A stretch of DNA of 64,000 bases from JAEUKA01 sp035328405. Lineage in GTDB: Bacteria > Myxococcota_A > Polyangia > Palsa-1104 > JAEUJZ01. This document shows positions 26,891-36,134 of the stretch, one piece after another. Both the position numbers and the translations under genes were made by a program. A model generated the notes under the pieces. It searched no databases and was not told the DNA's origin. It saw only the letters and a program-made list of their open reading frames with translations. The stretch is from NCBI GenBank assembly GCA_035328405.1, contig DAOLIT010000021.1:12756-76755 (forward strand), written 5' to 3'. Each line of letters opens with the position of its first letter. Position 1 is the first letter of the stretch.

Positions 26891-27898
26891 TTAGGGGGCT
26901 AGGTTTAGGGAGAGGTATTGACCCAGGAGGGCGACGGCCTGGGCGGCAGGGGAACGGACGACATCGGCGGCGTAGCGGCGGAGGCCTCGGGGTTGTTTGA
27001 GAGACGGGGAAGGGGGAACGGGTTTCTTGACCTCGTTGTGTTTGGGGGGAACGGCGCTGGCGGTTTGCAGGTGTAGGGCAATGACACGGGCGTCGGTGTC
27101 TCCAATGGCGGGCTCGGCGCGTTGGGGAATGGCGCGCTCGAGTTGGTCAAAATCGAGAGGTGAAAGAACTTTTACGAGTTCGCTTTTTTGGTTCTCTGTG
27201 AGGGTCGTTTTTTCAGTTTTTTTGCGCGGCTTTCGGGGGATGCTGCCTTCTTCAGGGGTGATGGTAAGGACACCATGCTCAAGAAGGAGGGTGCCGCCGG
27301 GTTTTTGGTTTGCGGTCACGACAAACAAAAGACGGAGTTCATCGAGTTCCGCAACAGAATGCGGGAAGGTGACTTTGGGGCGGGCTTGGCTTTGGGCAAA
27401 GAGCTTGCGGATTTGTTCATCTAGGGTGACAGCGAGACTTTCTCCGGACGCATCAGCAGGAAAATCACCGACGGAAAGGGCCAATCGAACGGGTTTGTAG
27501 GCGGGGACAAAGACATGCAGCTCTCGATCGGCCTGTTCAGGTTCGTCGCTGGATCGGAGTTCGGTGGGACGCAATGCCCGCAACCCAGACAAGAGGTGTT
27601 CCTTTTGGCCGGGGGTGAGTGCGGTTTGGGAACCGACGGGCACACACTCCTTGTCACACCGAAACAGAGCGGCTGCGCCCTTGTCGATGCGAAGTTCAAC
27701 GTGCGGATCGATGGCTTTTCCCTGACGCCAAACGAGGGAGAGGGCATCGGCGGACTCATTCCGAAGTGCAGCAGTCCAGGCCTCCTGTTGGGCACTTGCG
27801 GAGGATGTTCCGACAAGCAGGAGGAATGCAACAACCATCGAAGAAAGGGAGAATTTGCGCCGAAACAGGAATGGATGAAAGAGGTGAAACGGTGTCAT
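26891..27898 (-). CDS. Secreted protein of unknown function
   Basis: 335 residues. An N-terminal hydrophobic stretch (SLSSMVVAFLLLVGTSSASA) looks like a signal peptide preceded by a basic, Phe-rich n-region. The mature part has two similar-looking segments (LTPGQKEHLLSGLRAL and LTENQKSELVKVLSPL), suggesting an internal duplication of about 140 residues, each starting with a short beta region. It begins 34 bp downstream of the amidase gene and may belong to the same transcript. No catalytic motif is recognised. Confidence 0.7.
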   Translation of the reverse strand: MTPFHLFHPFLFRRKFSLSSMVVAFLLLVGTSSASAQQEAWTAALRNESADALSLVWRQGKAIDPHVELRIDKGAAALFRCDKECVPVGSQTALTPGQKEHLLSGLRALRPTELRSSDEPEQADRELHVFVPAYKPVRLALSVGDFPADASGESLAVTLDEQIRKLFAQSQARPKVTFPHSVAELDELRLLFVVTANQKPGGTLLLEHGVLTITPEEGSIPRKPRKKTEKTTLTENQKSELVKVLSPLDFDQLERAIPQRAEPAIGDTDARVIALHLQTASAVPPKHNEVKKPVPPSPSLKQPRGLRRYAADVVRSPAAQAVALLGQYLSLNLAP

Positions 27899-27932
27899 GA
27901 GGGGTCTCACTCACAGGGAAAAGGGGTATGGG

Positions 27933-29195
27933 TTACGTTTCATCGGCCAGGGACAATAGGACATCGAGCAGAACATTGACGCCGTCTGCGCACTGTTTTT
28001 CGGTGGAGTATTCGCGCGGATTGTGGCTGATTCCGTCAAATTCTCCGGGCACGAACACCATGGCGGCGCGGGTCAGGCGAGCGAGTTCTTGGGCATCGTG
28101 GCCGGCCCCCGAAATGATGCGTTGAAACGATAAATTCCGACGGGAAGCGGCCTGTTCGATGCGTTGTTTGAGACCTTCATCGAACGCGACGGAATCCGTT
28201 TTGGCGGTCTGCAAAAAGGACACGGAAACCCCCTCCTGTTGAGCGGCGTGTTCGCAAAAGGTACGGAGTTCCTGTTCGGCAGCGTGAAGGGTTTGGTTGT
28301 CTGGGTGGCGCAAATCGACGGTCACAACCATGTGGCCGGGGATGACGTTGACGAGGCCGGGCTGCGGAAACATTCCGCCCATGGTCGCACGCAATTCCGT
28401 ACCAAAGCGGCCCGAGCGGGTCATGTCTCGCATGTGCAGGTTGATGCGGCTTGCGACGACGGAAGCATCGGCGCGGAGTTCCATGGGGGTGGTTCCGGCA
28501 TGCGCGCTGCGTCCGATAAGGGTGAGCTTCTGCCACGAAATGGCTTGGACCCCTTGCACGACCCCGATGTCCATCCCGCTTTTTCGGAGCACGGGCCCCT
28601 GTTCGATGTGACATTCCAGATAGGCATACGGTGGGGAGAGAATCGGATCGGTGTCTCCCAAAAAACCGATGGCGCGGAGTTCGTCTTGTACAGATCGTCC
28701 CTCTCGATCGGTCAATGCGTATGCTTGATGGAGCGGAATGCGTGCGGTAGCGACGGCGCTGCCGAGCATGTCTGTTCCAAAACGAGCGCCTTCCTCATCG
28801 GTGAAAAACGCGACGATGACAGGGCGTTGTGTGGCTCTGTTTGCATCGTTTAGGGTCTTGATGATTTCCAGCGCACCAAGGACCCCCAAACACCCATCGA
28901 AACGTCCAGCGGTTGCAACGCTGTCGATGTGTGACCCCAAAAGGACGGGGGAAAGCGCATGGTTGAGTCCAGGCCGCTTTCCATAGACATTCCCAATGCG
29001 GTCTGTGGTCACGGACAAACCCAGGTCGTGCATCTTGTTTGCTACATATCGTCGGCCTTCTGCATCCGCAGCGGAGAGAGCCAAGCGATTGACACCGTGC
29101 AGACCCAAACCCGCGTCGAAAAATGCGCCAATTTGGCCCAGGGCAGACAGAAACTCCCAAAGGCGTGCGGAATCGATGGACAGAGTCCCTTTCAT
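27933..29195 (-). CDS. M20-family hydantoinase/carbamoylase-type amidase
   Basis: 420 residues. Zinc amidohydrolase of the N-carbamoyl-L-amino acid / allantoate / ureidoglycolate group. Metal and catalytic motifs: LLGSHIDSV, GRFDGCLG, FTDEEGARF, LECHIEQGP and ISGAGHDAQ. The dimerisation domain lies around GRSAHAGTTPME. No signal peptide, so cytoplasmic. Its ATG overlaps the stop of the FAD subunit gene (ATGA), tying it to the molybdenum hydroxylase operon. The exact substrate is not readable from sequence. Confidence 0.88.
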   Translation of the reverse strand: MKGTLSIDSARLWEFLSALGQIGAFFDAGLGLHGVNRLALSAADAEGRRYVANKMHDLGLSVTTDRIGNVYGKRPGLNHALSPVLLGSHIDSVATAGRFDGCLGVLGALEIIKTLNDANRATQRPVIVAFFTDEEGARFGTDMLGSAVATARIPLHQAYALTDREGRSVQDELRAIGFLGDTDPILSPPYAYLECHIEQGPVLRKSGMDIGVVQGVQAISWQKLTLIGRSAHAGTTPMELRADASVVASRINLHMRDMTRSGRFGTELRATMGGMFPQPGLVNVIPGHMVVTVDLRHPDNQTLHAAEQELRTFCEHAAQQEGVSVSFLQTAKTDSVAFDEGLKQRIEQAASRRNLSFQRIISGAGHDAQELARLTRAAMVFVPGEFDGISHNPREYSTEKQCADGVNVLLDVLLSLADET

Positions 29196-30328
29196 GGCAA
29201 CAGCAACACCTCTGCAAGGGTTTCTTGGACCAGACCAGATAGGAGTGGGACCTTGTAGCCGTTCTTGGAAAGGGGTGTGGCCCCTTGGGTGGCGGCTTGA
29301 CCGATTTTTTGCAACTTGTTTGCGTCTACAGGCTGGCTCTTGAGGAGGAGGGATTCAGCGTAGCGTGCGCGGTAGGGAACAGGTGCGACGGACCCCAAAA
29401 TGATCTTGGCTGCGGTCAGGGTTTTGTTGGCATCAGTGGAACGGCGGAGGTGAACCGCGACTTCACACAGTGGCCAATCGAAGCTCTGCTTTTGTTTGAC
29501 CTTGCGATAGAAAGACTGTTCACCGGCCAAGGGGGAAGGAATCCACACAGCGACGAGCACCATGTCGTCATCAAGGCGGTTTTCGCGTCCGACGGCCCCG
29601 CCGGGCTGGTTGGGGGCGACCAAAAAACTCGACAGGCGTGCGAAGCGTTCGTTTTGGGGGACTTTTGGTTGTCCCGTCGTGGCGGGGGAGGGCGAGGGGT
29701 CGGGGACAAGAAGCTGGACGATGGCATCAAGGGCGACGAGCGCGGTGGCTGACCCAGAGGGGTGTGTGGCGGCGCACGGTTTGTTGTCGAATATGGCGTG
29801 AAAATCGTTTTCTCCGTCGCGGGCAAAACACATTCCGCCACCTTTTTTGGCGCAGGGATAGTCAGCGGAACGGAAATAGAAACAGCGTGGACGTTGAAAC
29901 AGGTTGCCTCCGAGGGTGGCCATGTGCCGAATTTGGGGGGTGGCGATGTCGGACACTGCCATACAGAGCGCCGTGGCCTGACGCTGTAGGAGGGGATGTG
30001 CGGCGATGTCTGCTAGCGAAGTGAGCGCGCCGAGTCTGAGACAATCGCGTTTGGGGGGAGGCAGTCCGTCTCCGCCGCCGGGCAAAAGCCGCCAAACATC
30101 GTCGGGGATGGCTTCGGCTTTGACCTCTGTGATGGTGGTGAGGGGATAGGTGGAATCCTGCAATCCTCGCAGGTTGACGACGCGGTCGGGCTCCTCGAGG
30201 CCCTCTTTTTGAAGGTCCAAAAGGTCGATGCCGCCAGCTTTGAGCTTGAGGGGGCCGCCTTTTTTGGCCGAAAGCTCGTCGAGAACGTGTTTGAGGGTGC
30301 GCGGCATCATCAAAGAAAAGGGTTTCAT
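29192..30328 (-). CDS. Molybdenum hydroxylase FAD subunit (PaoB/YagS-like)
   Basis: 378 residues from the ATG at 30328 (GAGGAG upstream). Carries the FAD-binding LKAGGIDLLDLQKEG and ATLGGNLFQRPRC. The loop CFYFRSADYPC, GGMC and NKPC supplies four cysteines placed like the extra [4Fe-4S] site known in PaoB/YagS and related FAD subunits. It lacks a Tat signal, and would be exported with the iron-sulfur subunit. It overlaps both neighbours by ATGA. Confidence 0.87.
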   Translation of the reverse strand: MKPFSLMMPRTLKHVLDELSAKKGGPLKLKAGGIDLLDLQKEGLEEPDRVVNLRGLQDSTYPLTTITEVKAEAIPDDVWRLLPGGGDGLPPPKRDCLRLGALTSLADIAAHPLLQRQATALCMAVSDIATPQIRHMATLGGNLFQRPRCFYFRSADYPCAKKGGGMCFARDGENDFHAIFDNKPCAATHPSGSATALVALDAIVQLLVPDPSPSPATTGQPKVPQNERFARLSSFLVAPNQPGGAVGRENRLDDDMVLVAVWIPSPLAGEQSFYRKVKQKQSFDWPLCEVAVHLRRSTDANKTLTAAKIILGSVAPVPYRARYAESLLLKSQPVDANKLQKIGQAATQGATPLSKNGYKVPLLSGLVQETLAEVLLLP

Positions 30329-32721
30329 GGCAAGTGTTCTCCTCGCTGCTTGGCGAGTGCGCTGAGGACGCGGGCCGGTGTGAGCGGCAAATCGCGCAGA
30401 CGGACACCGAGCGCGTTGTAGACGGCGTTGGCGATGGCGGCTGCGGTGGGAACAGTGGCGGGTTCTCCGATGCCGCTCGCGTCGGTGGAGGAACGCCCGT
30501 GCAAATCCTCGAGGAAGAGGACTTGGAGCGCTGGGACATCGAGCGCCCCGGCGATTTTGTACTGTTCGAGATTCCCGTTGAGCACGCGACCGGTTTTGGG
30601 ATCGAGGCGGCGTTCCTCGAACAGGGCGTAGGAAAGACCTTGAAGGATGCCGCCGTGGATTTGGTTTTCGACGAGAAGCGGGTTGATGGGACGACCGCAA
30701 TCTTGGGCGGCACCGATGCGCAACACGCGGATGACGCCGGTCAGGGTGTTGACCTCGACTTCGGCCATTTGCACGCCGCCGAGTTGGTTTGCGAGCGGGC
30801 CTGCCTTGGCGGTGGGTTCGCGGACCCAATCGCTTTGCCGGGTCGCGGTGCCGACGACTTCGGAGCGACGCAAACGTGCGCAGGCTTGGGCAAACGGAAG
30901 AGGCGGAATGGGTTTGCCGGCCTTTTGTCCGACGATGAGTCCTTTTTGGAGCGTCGGATTGGCATCCAAACCGAGCACGGTTCGCAAATCGGCGAGCAAA
31001 TTCTGCTTTGCGAGGTAGGCAGCGTCCCGGACGACGGGGGTGGCAGAGGAGGTCGTCATGCTTCCGCCAGAGGCTGGCCCGACGGGAAAACGTGTGTCGC
31101 CAATCGATACTTTGATGTTGGCAAGTGGCAAGTCCAATTCCTCAGCGACGACGAGCGCGATGGCGGTTCGGATTCCGCCGCCGATGTCTTGCGTGCCGAT
31201 TTGGACCTCGACGTGTCCGTCGCGTTGGATGCGAACGAGTGCGTGCGAATCGAGGCTGACAAAGTGATACCAAAGCCCCTGCGCGACGCCGATTCCTCGT
31301 CGCAATTCCCCGAGTTTTCCTGCGCGCGGCCCCTGTCCGGCTGCTGTTCGTTTGTTCCACCCAAAGGCCTCGGCCAAACGCTTCCGTTCTTCTTTGCGGG
31401 CAGGGTGTGGATCGTTTTTGTCGCGCAACGCGAGCGGGTCCATGCGCAGGCGTTCGGCCAATTCGTCCATGGCTTGCTCGAGGGCAAACGCGCCTTGTGG
31501 GTGCCCGGGTGCCCGAAAAGCGGCCAGGGGGCCGGTGTGGGTAAATACGTCTGTTTCTTCGACATAAATCGCAGGACAGGCGTAAAGCCCAAGAGCGGGC
31601 CCCGAAAAGCCAGCGCCAGCCCCGGCCCCGCCGTGGCCAAAACCTTTGACCTCGATCGCGGTAAGTTGGCCATCTGCCGTGGCTGAGAGGGCGACGTTTT
31701 GTTCGGAACCAGGCCGATTTCCGACGGCCAAGTGTTCCTCTTTGCGAGACAACGCGATGCGAACGGGGGCCGCTGCGGCTTTGGCCAACAGGGCCGCGAG
31801 GACGCCGTAATTGCCGGGCCCAAACTTGGCCCCAAAACCGCCACCTGTGTGGTCGGAAAACACACGAATTTTCGTTGCGGGCATCGACAGCACTTCGGCC
31901 AATTCCTCGCGCACGGAAAAAATGCTCTGCGTCGAAACCCACACGGCCAGCTCGTCGCCGGCGCGGTTCCATTCGGCGACCAAACCGTGCGTTTCGAGCG
32001 CGGAATGGGTCTGCACTTGGGTCGTGTACGTCGCTCGGACTCCTGCTGGACCGGACAACAGGGCTTGCGTGACGGCTTGCGCCTGTTTGTCCACATCTCG
32101 GCCTTTGACCGTACTTCGTTTGGGGCCGCGCAGGTTGCCCTGCTGTTTGAGCGCATCTTTCGACCCGCCGCCGCCTGCGGAACCTCGTGCGGTCACGGGC
32201 TGTGCGAACACGAGCGGCGCATTCGCAAGGCGAGCCGCAAGCGGGTCGATGACAAACGGGAGCACGTCGTAATCCACTTTGATTTTGGCGAGCGCAGCCT
32301 CGGCCTGTGATGCGGTTTGGGCGGCGACAGCAGCGAGGGGCTGCCCGCAATACAGGACGCGACCGACGCCTTTGCTTTGGTCTTGCCCGACGCTGGCGAC
32401 GCCGAGCAAGTGAGGCAACACGACGGCAGCGCGAACGCCCGGTTGCTTCTGCGCCTCGGTTACGTCGATGCGGTGAATCCGCGCGTGGGGATGCGGCGAC
32501 CTGAGCACGCGCCCGACGAGCAGTCCCGGTCGCATCCCATCGCTCACATACCGAGCGCGCCCGGTTACTTTGTCGGGGCCATCCACGCGCGGCGTCGGCT
32601 TTCCGACCTGTGCAAGCGATTGGTTTTCTTGCCAGACAGCCGGTGTGTTTTCACCGACCTCGCGCGGTTCTTTGGCAAGACTTGCGCCGACGATGCCGAC
32701 GGGAACGTCGATGCGGCTCAT
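30325..32721 (-). CDS. Molybdenum hydroxylase large subunit (xanthine dehydrogenase / aldehyde oxidoreductase family)
   Basis: 798 residues. Binds the molybdenum cofactor and carries out substrate hydroxylation. Features: TPRVDGPDKVTGRARYVSDG at the N-terminal aldehyde oxidase a/b hammerhead, DHTGGGFGAKFG, AFRAPGHPQGAFALEQ, GTQDIGGGIRTA, and GIGEPATVPTAAAIANA with the catalytic Glu. No signal peptide. A Gly/Ser/Lys-rich insertion around residue 175 (GSAGGGGSKD) is unusual. I cannot tell xanthine from aldehyde specificity, but context favours a periplasmic PaoC-like aldehyde oxidoreductase. No XdhC/PaoD maturation factor is in the window. Confidence 0.88.
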   Translation of the reverse strand: MSRIDVPVGIVGASLAKEPREVGENTPAVWQENQSLAQVGKPTPRVDGPDKVTGRARYVSDGMRPGLLVGRVLRSPHPHARIHRIDVTEAQKQPGVRAAVVLPHLLGVASVGQDQSKGVGRVLYCGQPLAAVAAQTASQAEAALAKIKVDYDVLPFVIDPLAARLANAPLVFAQPVTARGSAGGGGSKDALKQQGNLRGPKRSTVKGRDVDKQAQAVTQALLSGPAGVRATYTTQVQTHSALETHGLVAEWNRAGDELAVWVSTQSIFSVREELAEVLSMPATKIRVFSDHTGGGFGAKFGPGNYGVLAALLAKAAAAPVRIALSRKEEHLAVGNRPGSEQNVALSATADGQLTAIEVKGFGHGGAGAGAGFSGPALGLYACPAIYVEETDVFTHTGPLAAFRAPGHPQGAFALEQAMDELAERLRMDPLALRDKNDPHPARKEERKRLAEAFGWNKRTAAGQGPRAGKLGELRRGIGVAQGLWYHFVSLDSHALVRIQRDGHVEVQIGTQDIGGGIRTAIALVVAEELDLPLANIKVSIGDTRFPVGPASGGSMTTSSATPVVRDAAYLAKQNLLADLRTVLGLDANPTLQKGLIVGQKAGKPIPPLPFAQACARLRRSEVVGTATRQSDWVREPTAKAGPLANQLGGVQMAEVEVNTLTGVIRVLRIGAAQDCGRPINPLLVENQIHGGILQGLSYALFEERRLDPKTGRVLNGNLEQYKIAGALDVPALQVLFLEDLHGRSSTDASGIGEPATVPTAAAIANAVYNALGVRLRDLPLTPARVLSALAKQRGEHLP

Positions 32722-33464
32722 TTTTTGCCTCCCTGGGCGGCGGCCAGCACCGCTTGTGTGATGTGTGGATACGCACCGCAGCGACACAAATTTCCGGCGA
32801 GGGCATGCTTTACGTCCCCGTCGGTCAGCGCCGCGAGTTTGCCTTCGGTTTTGGCTTTTTCGTACAGGGCAGCGCAGCTCATCAACATGCCCGAGGTGCA
32901 AAACCCACACTGGAGCGCATCTTTTTCGACAAACGCTTGCTGAAGCGGATGCAGCTCGGTGCCTTTGGACAACCCCTCGACCGTCGTCACGGCAGGCGGC
33001 GATTGCCCCGCAGGTTGCCCAGGCAAACCGGCCACATCGAGCGCCAACGTCATGCACGCGAGCATCGGTTTTCCCGCGATGAGCACCGTACACGCCCCGC
33101 ACGCGCCGCGTTCGCACCCCTGTTTGGTGCCGGTGAGGCCGAGTTTTTCGCGCAACACCTGCGCCAGTGTTTCGCTCGGCTCGATCATCAGTTTTTGCGC
33201 TTTGCCGTTTACGAGCAGCGTCGCGGGCACGGCTTTTGGACCGAGCACTTGCGCCACCGGGTTTGTGCTTGTTTGGGCCTGTGCGGCCTCGGCCTGCGGA
33301 GTTTTCGAGATGAGCACGGCAGCGCCCGCAACCCCGCCCGCTTGTTTGAAAAAGGAACGTCGCGAGAAAGCACCGCCAGGTTCATCTGCGGGTTCTGTCG
33401 TTTGAACTACAGGAACGGAAGCGGGTGCGGGTGTGGGTGAAGGAAGGGAATCGTCCGTGCGCAT
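32718..33464 (-). CDS. Molybdenum hydroxylase [2Fe-2S] subunit with Tat signal (PaoA/YagT-like)
   Basis: 248 residues. A twin-arginine motif SRRSFFKQAGGVAGAAV indicates Tat export of the folded complex. A plant-type ferredoxin domain follows with CERGACGACTVLI and C72-like later Cys, then a second [2Fe-2S] helical domain with CGFCTSGMLMS and NLCRCGAYP. The N-terminal Pro/Ser-rich extension of about 30 residues before the RR motif is long for a Tat signal. First gene of a four-gene operon (2Fe-2S, Mo, FAD, amidase), each pair overlapping by ATGA. Confidence 0.9.
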   Translation of the reverse strand: MRTDDSLPSPTPAPASVPVVQTTEPADEPGGAFSRRSFFKQAGGVAGAAVLISKTPQAEAAQAQTSTNPVAQVLGPKAVPATLLVNGKAQKLMIEPSETLAQVLREKLGLTGTKQGCERGACGACTVLIAGKPMLACMTLALDVAGLPGQPAGQSPPAVTTVEGLSKGTELHPLQQAFVEKDALQCGFCTSGMLMSCAALYEKAKTEGKLAALTDGDVKHALAGNLCRCGAYPHITQAVLAAAQGGKK

Positions 33465-33608
33465 GGCGGGACCATACAACACCCCGCGCGCCAAACTGCC
33501 TCAAAAATGCCAACCGGAACCCTCGCTGGATAGGAGCGTGTGTGCAGCTTGGCCAGAGGTAGTTGTTTGTGGTATAGGGCGGGCTTCTTGTTTGGGAGGT
33601 CCCAGTTG

Positions 33609-35507
33609 ATGTCACGTTTCCAGGTCCGAGGTGTTTTTTGGGCGGGCAAAACGACGCTCAGTCTGTTGTCGTGTTCGTTGTGGCTGGCGGCGTCAAGCTG
33701 CACGCCGTGTGAACCGCTGGCACCGGTTCGAGCAGATCCGCCGCCGCAGGTGGTGCCTCCTCCGCCGCCGGTGCCGCAAGGGCCGACGGAAGCGGATGCA
33801 CGGGCGTTCATGGATCAGACGGAAACGCAGCTTCGGGCGCTGGCCAGCCATGCGCAGCGCGTGCAGTTCGTCCAGAACACGAACATCACGTCGGACACCG
33901 AGTACCTCAATGCCATGGCGCAAGAACAGCTCATGGAGTTTCTGGGGAAAAAGATCAAAGAGGCTGCTCGGTTCGATGGCATTTCGCTGGCCCCTGATCT
34001 GCGTCGGAAGTTCGATTTGCTCCGGCTCGGACAGGATTTGCCGGCACCGCCGGATGCAGCGGAACGGGCGGAACTGGCGCAGCTCGCAGCGTCGATGGAA
34101 ACGTCGTATGGGAAAGCGAAGTATTGCCCTCCGCGTCTGAAAGGGCAGTGCCTGACACTCGATGACCTGACGCGCACGCTGGCCAACAGCCGCAACTACG
34201 ACGAGCTTCTGGATGTGTGGACGGGTTGGCATGATCAGGCCAAGACGTTGCGCGGTTCCTATGCGCGGTACGTGGTGCTGGCGAACAAAGGAGCGCAGAC
34301 CGCCGGGTACAAAGATGTGGGGGCGATGTGGCGGTCTCGGTACGACATGAGCGAGGAGGCGTTTGCGGCAGAGACAGAGCGTCTGTGGCAGCAAGTGAAG
34401 CCGCTTTATGAACTCTTGCACTGCTATGTGCGGATGAAGCTGCACAAAACCTATGGCAATCGCGTCGCCGAGTCGGGCCCGATGCCAGCGCATGTCCTTG
34501 GGAACATGTGGGCGCAGGAATGGGGGAACATTTTTCCGCTCGTGGCACCGCAGGGGAAAGGCGCGGCGATCGACCTGAAAACCAAGTTCGTGCAAAAGAA
34601 AATCACGCCGCTGCAAATGGTCAAAATGGGCGAGGGATTTTTCAAATCCGTGGGCTTTGACCCTCTGCCGGATACGTTTTTTGCGCGATCGATGTTTGTG
34701 CGGCCCAAAGACCGGGAAGTGGTCTGTCACGCTTCGGCGTGGGATGTGACCTCGCGAGGGGATTTGCGGCTGAAAATGTGCATCGAGCTCGACGAGGACA
34801 ACTTCCGCACGGTTCACCACGAGCTGGGTCACAACTACTACTACTGGTACTACCGAGATCTACCCATTCTGTTTCAGCAAGGCGCGAACGACGGTTTCCA
34901 TGAAGCCATCGGAGATGCGATCGCGATGTCGATCACGCCGACGTATTTGCAAAAATTGGGGCTTATGGATGCCGGTGCGCAGGTGGACGACATCACCTTC
35001 TTGCTGCACGACGCGCTCGACCACGTTGCGTTTTTGCCGTTTGGCAAAGTGATTGATCAGTGGCGGTGGGAAGTGTTTTCCGGGAAAGTCCGCCCCGAGG
35101 AATACAACAAGCGGTGGTGGGAGCTGCGCAAGATGTATCAAGGCGTGGTGCCTGCTGCGGGACGCACCGACGCGGATTTTGATCCGGGCGCGAAGTTTCA
35201 CATTCCAGGAAACACGCCGTATGCACGGTACTTTTTGGCGCGCTTTCTGGAATTTCAGTTTCACCGTGCGCTGTGCCAGGCCGCTGGTTTTCAAGGGCCT
35301 TTGCACAAATGCTCGATTTACGGCAACCAAGCAGCGGGCGACAAGTTGAAGGCGCTTCTGCAAATGGGTGCATCGAAACCGTGGCCCGAGGCGCTGACGG
35401 CCATCGCGGGGACGGACAAGATGGATGCGGCGGCTCTTTTGGAATACTACGCGCCGCTCATGTCCTTCCTGAAAGAACAGACTGCTCAGCAACGCTGCGG
35501 CTACTGA
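33609..35507 (+). CDS. M2-family (ACE-like) peptidyl-dipeptidase lipoprotein
   Basis: 632 residues. Zinc motif VHHELGHNYYYW (HExxH) and downstream GANDGFHEAIGD with the third zinc ligand match angiotensin-converting enzyme. DNFRTVHHELGH and AKFHIPGNTPYARYFLARFLEFQFH are also ACE-like. The N-terminus has a signal ending in WLAASSC, a plausible lipobox, then a Pro-rich linker. The ATG at 33609 has GGGAGG upstream (33595-33600). Expected to remove C-terminal dipeptides from peptides in the envelope. It is divergent from the molybdenum hydroxylase operon. Confidence 0.9.
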   Translation: MSRFQVRGVFWAGKTTLSLLSCSLWLAASSCTPCEPLAPVRADPPPQVVPPPPPVPQGPTEADARAFMDQTETQLRALASHAQRVQFVQNTNITSDTEYLNAMAQEQLMEFLGKKIKEAARFDGISLAPDLRRKFDLLRLGQDLPAPPDAAERAELAQLAASMETSYGKAKYCPPRLKGQCLTLDDLTRTLANSRNYDELLDVWTGWHDQAKTLRGSYARYVVLANKGAQTAGYKDVGAMWRSRYDMSEEAFAAETERLWQQVKPLYELLHCYVRMKLHKTYGNRVAESGPMPAHVLGNMWAQEWGNIFPLVAPQGKGAAIDLKTKFVQKKITPLQMVKMGEGFFKSVGFDPLPDTFFARSMFVRPKDREVVCHASAWDVTSRGDLRLKMCIELDEDNFRTVHHELGHNYYYWYYRDLPILFQQGANDGFHEAIGDAIAMSITPTYLQKLGLMDAGAQVDDITFLLHDALDHVAFLPFGKVIDQWRWEVFSGKVRPEEYNKRWWELRKMYQGVVPAAGRTDADFDPGAKFHIPGNTPYARYFLARFLEFQFHRALCQAAGFQGPLHKCSIYGNQAAGDKLKALLQMGASKPWPEALTAIAGTDKMDAAALLEYYAPLMSFLKEQTAQQRCGY

Positions 35508-35535
35508 ACGATCAAAGGGGCTTGGGTGTTCGGCC

Positions 35536-35946
35536 CTAGCTCTTTGCTCGTCGAGCGGCGATCACTTTCGCGATCTTCGATTCCAAATCTGCAAAATCAA
35601 ACGGCTTGTCTACGTACTCGTCTGCTCCATACAAAGGAGAGGTCATTTCGTTCACCTTCTCTCCGATTGCGGTGAGCATCACGATTCCGACGTTGTGGAA
35701 CATTGGGTCGTTGCGCAGCTCGCGAGCGACCTCCCAGCCGTTTTTCCCCGGCATCATCACGTCGAGCAGCACCAAATCAGGGTGCTTGTCGCGCGCAAGC
35801 TGCAAGGTCTGAAGACCGTCTGCCGCCTCCAGAACTTTGTATCCCTTTTTGTTGAGCCGGATGGACAACATCATCAGGATTTCGGGGTCGTCGTCCGCGA
35901 TCAGAACCAAGCCTTTGTGAGAGGCAACACTCGTCGGTGCAGGCAT
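35536..35946 (-). CDS. Single-domain response regulator
   Basis: 136 residues: a CheY-type receiver only. Acidic pocket LIADDDPEI, phosphoacceptor LVLLDVMMPGKNG, Thr switch VMLTAIG and Lys in VDKPFDF. No output domain, so it probably works by protein contact. No histidine kinase is adjacent. Convergent with the M2 peptidase, 28 bp apart. Confidence 0.88.
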   Translation of the reverse strand: MPAPTSVASHKGLVLIADDDPEILMMLSIRLNKKGYKVLEAADGLQTLQLARDKHPDLVLLDVMMPGKNGWEVARELRNDPMFHNVGIVMLTAIGEKVNEMTSPLYGADEYVDKPFDFADLESKIAKVIAARRAKS

Positions 35947-36134
35947 GGACCACACGCTAGCTTGCGCAGACGCACAGGTCAAGACGAATGCCGAGCACGC
36001 TTTTGGGGTGCGGCGTCGTGAGACAAACCGCAGACACAAGCAGAGAGCCAAAAGCACGCACGGGGCCGGATTTGGCCACGGCGGAAAACAGTCTGAAAGA
36101 ATGGGAAAGGACTGCGGAGCACGTCGGAAGAACG

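Noticed and set aside
26682..26894. Plus-strand 70-residue frame with a signal-like start over the 12-bp repeat
   Set aside because: It is antisense to a longer minus-strand frame in a minus-strand gene run; the SGSASG repeat is a by-product of the DNA repeat.
27933..33464. Purine catabolism assignment for the molybdenum hydroxylase operon
   Set aside because: The Tat signal and extra FAD-subunit cysteines point to a PaoABC-like periplasmic enzyme; no uricase, allantoinase or purine transporter is present.
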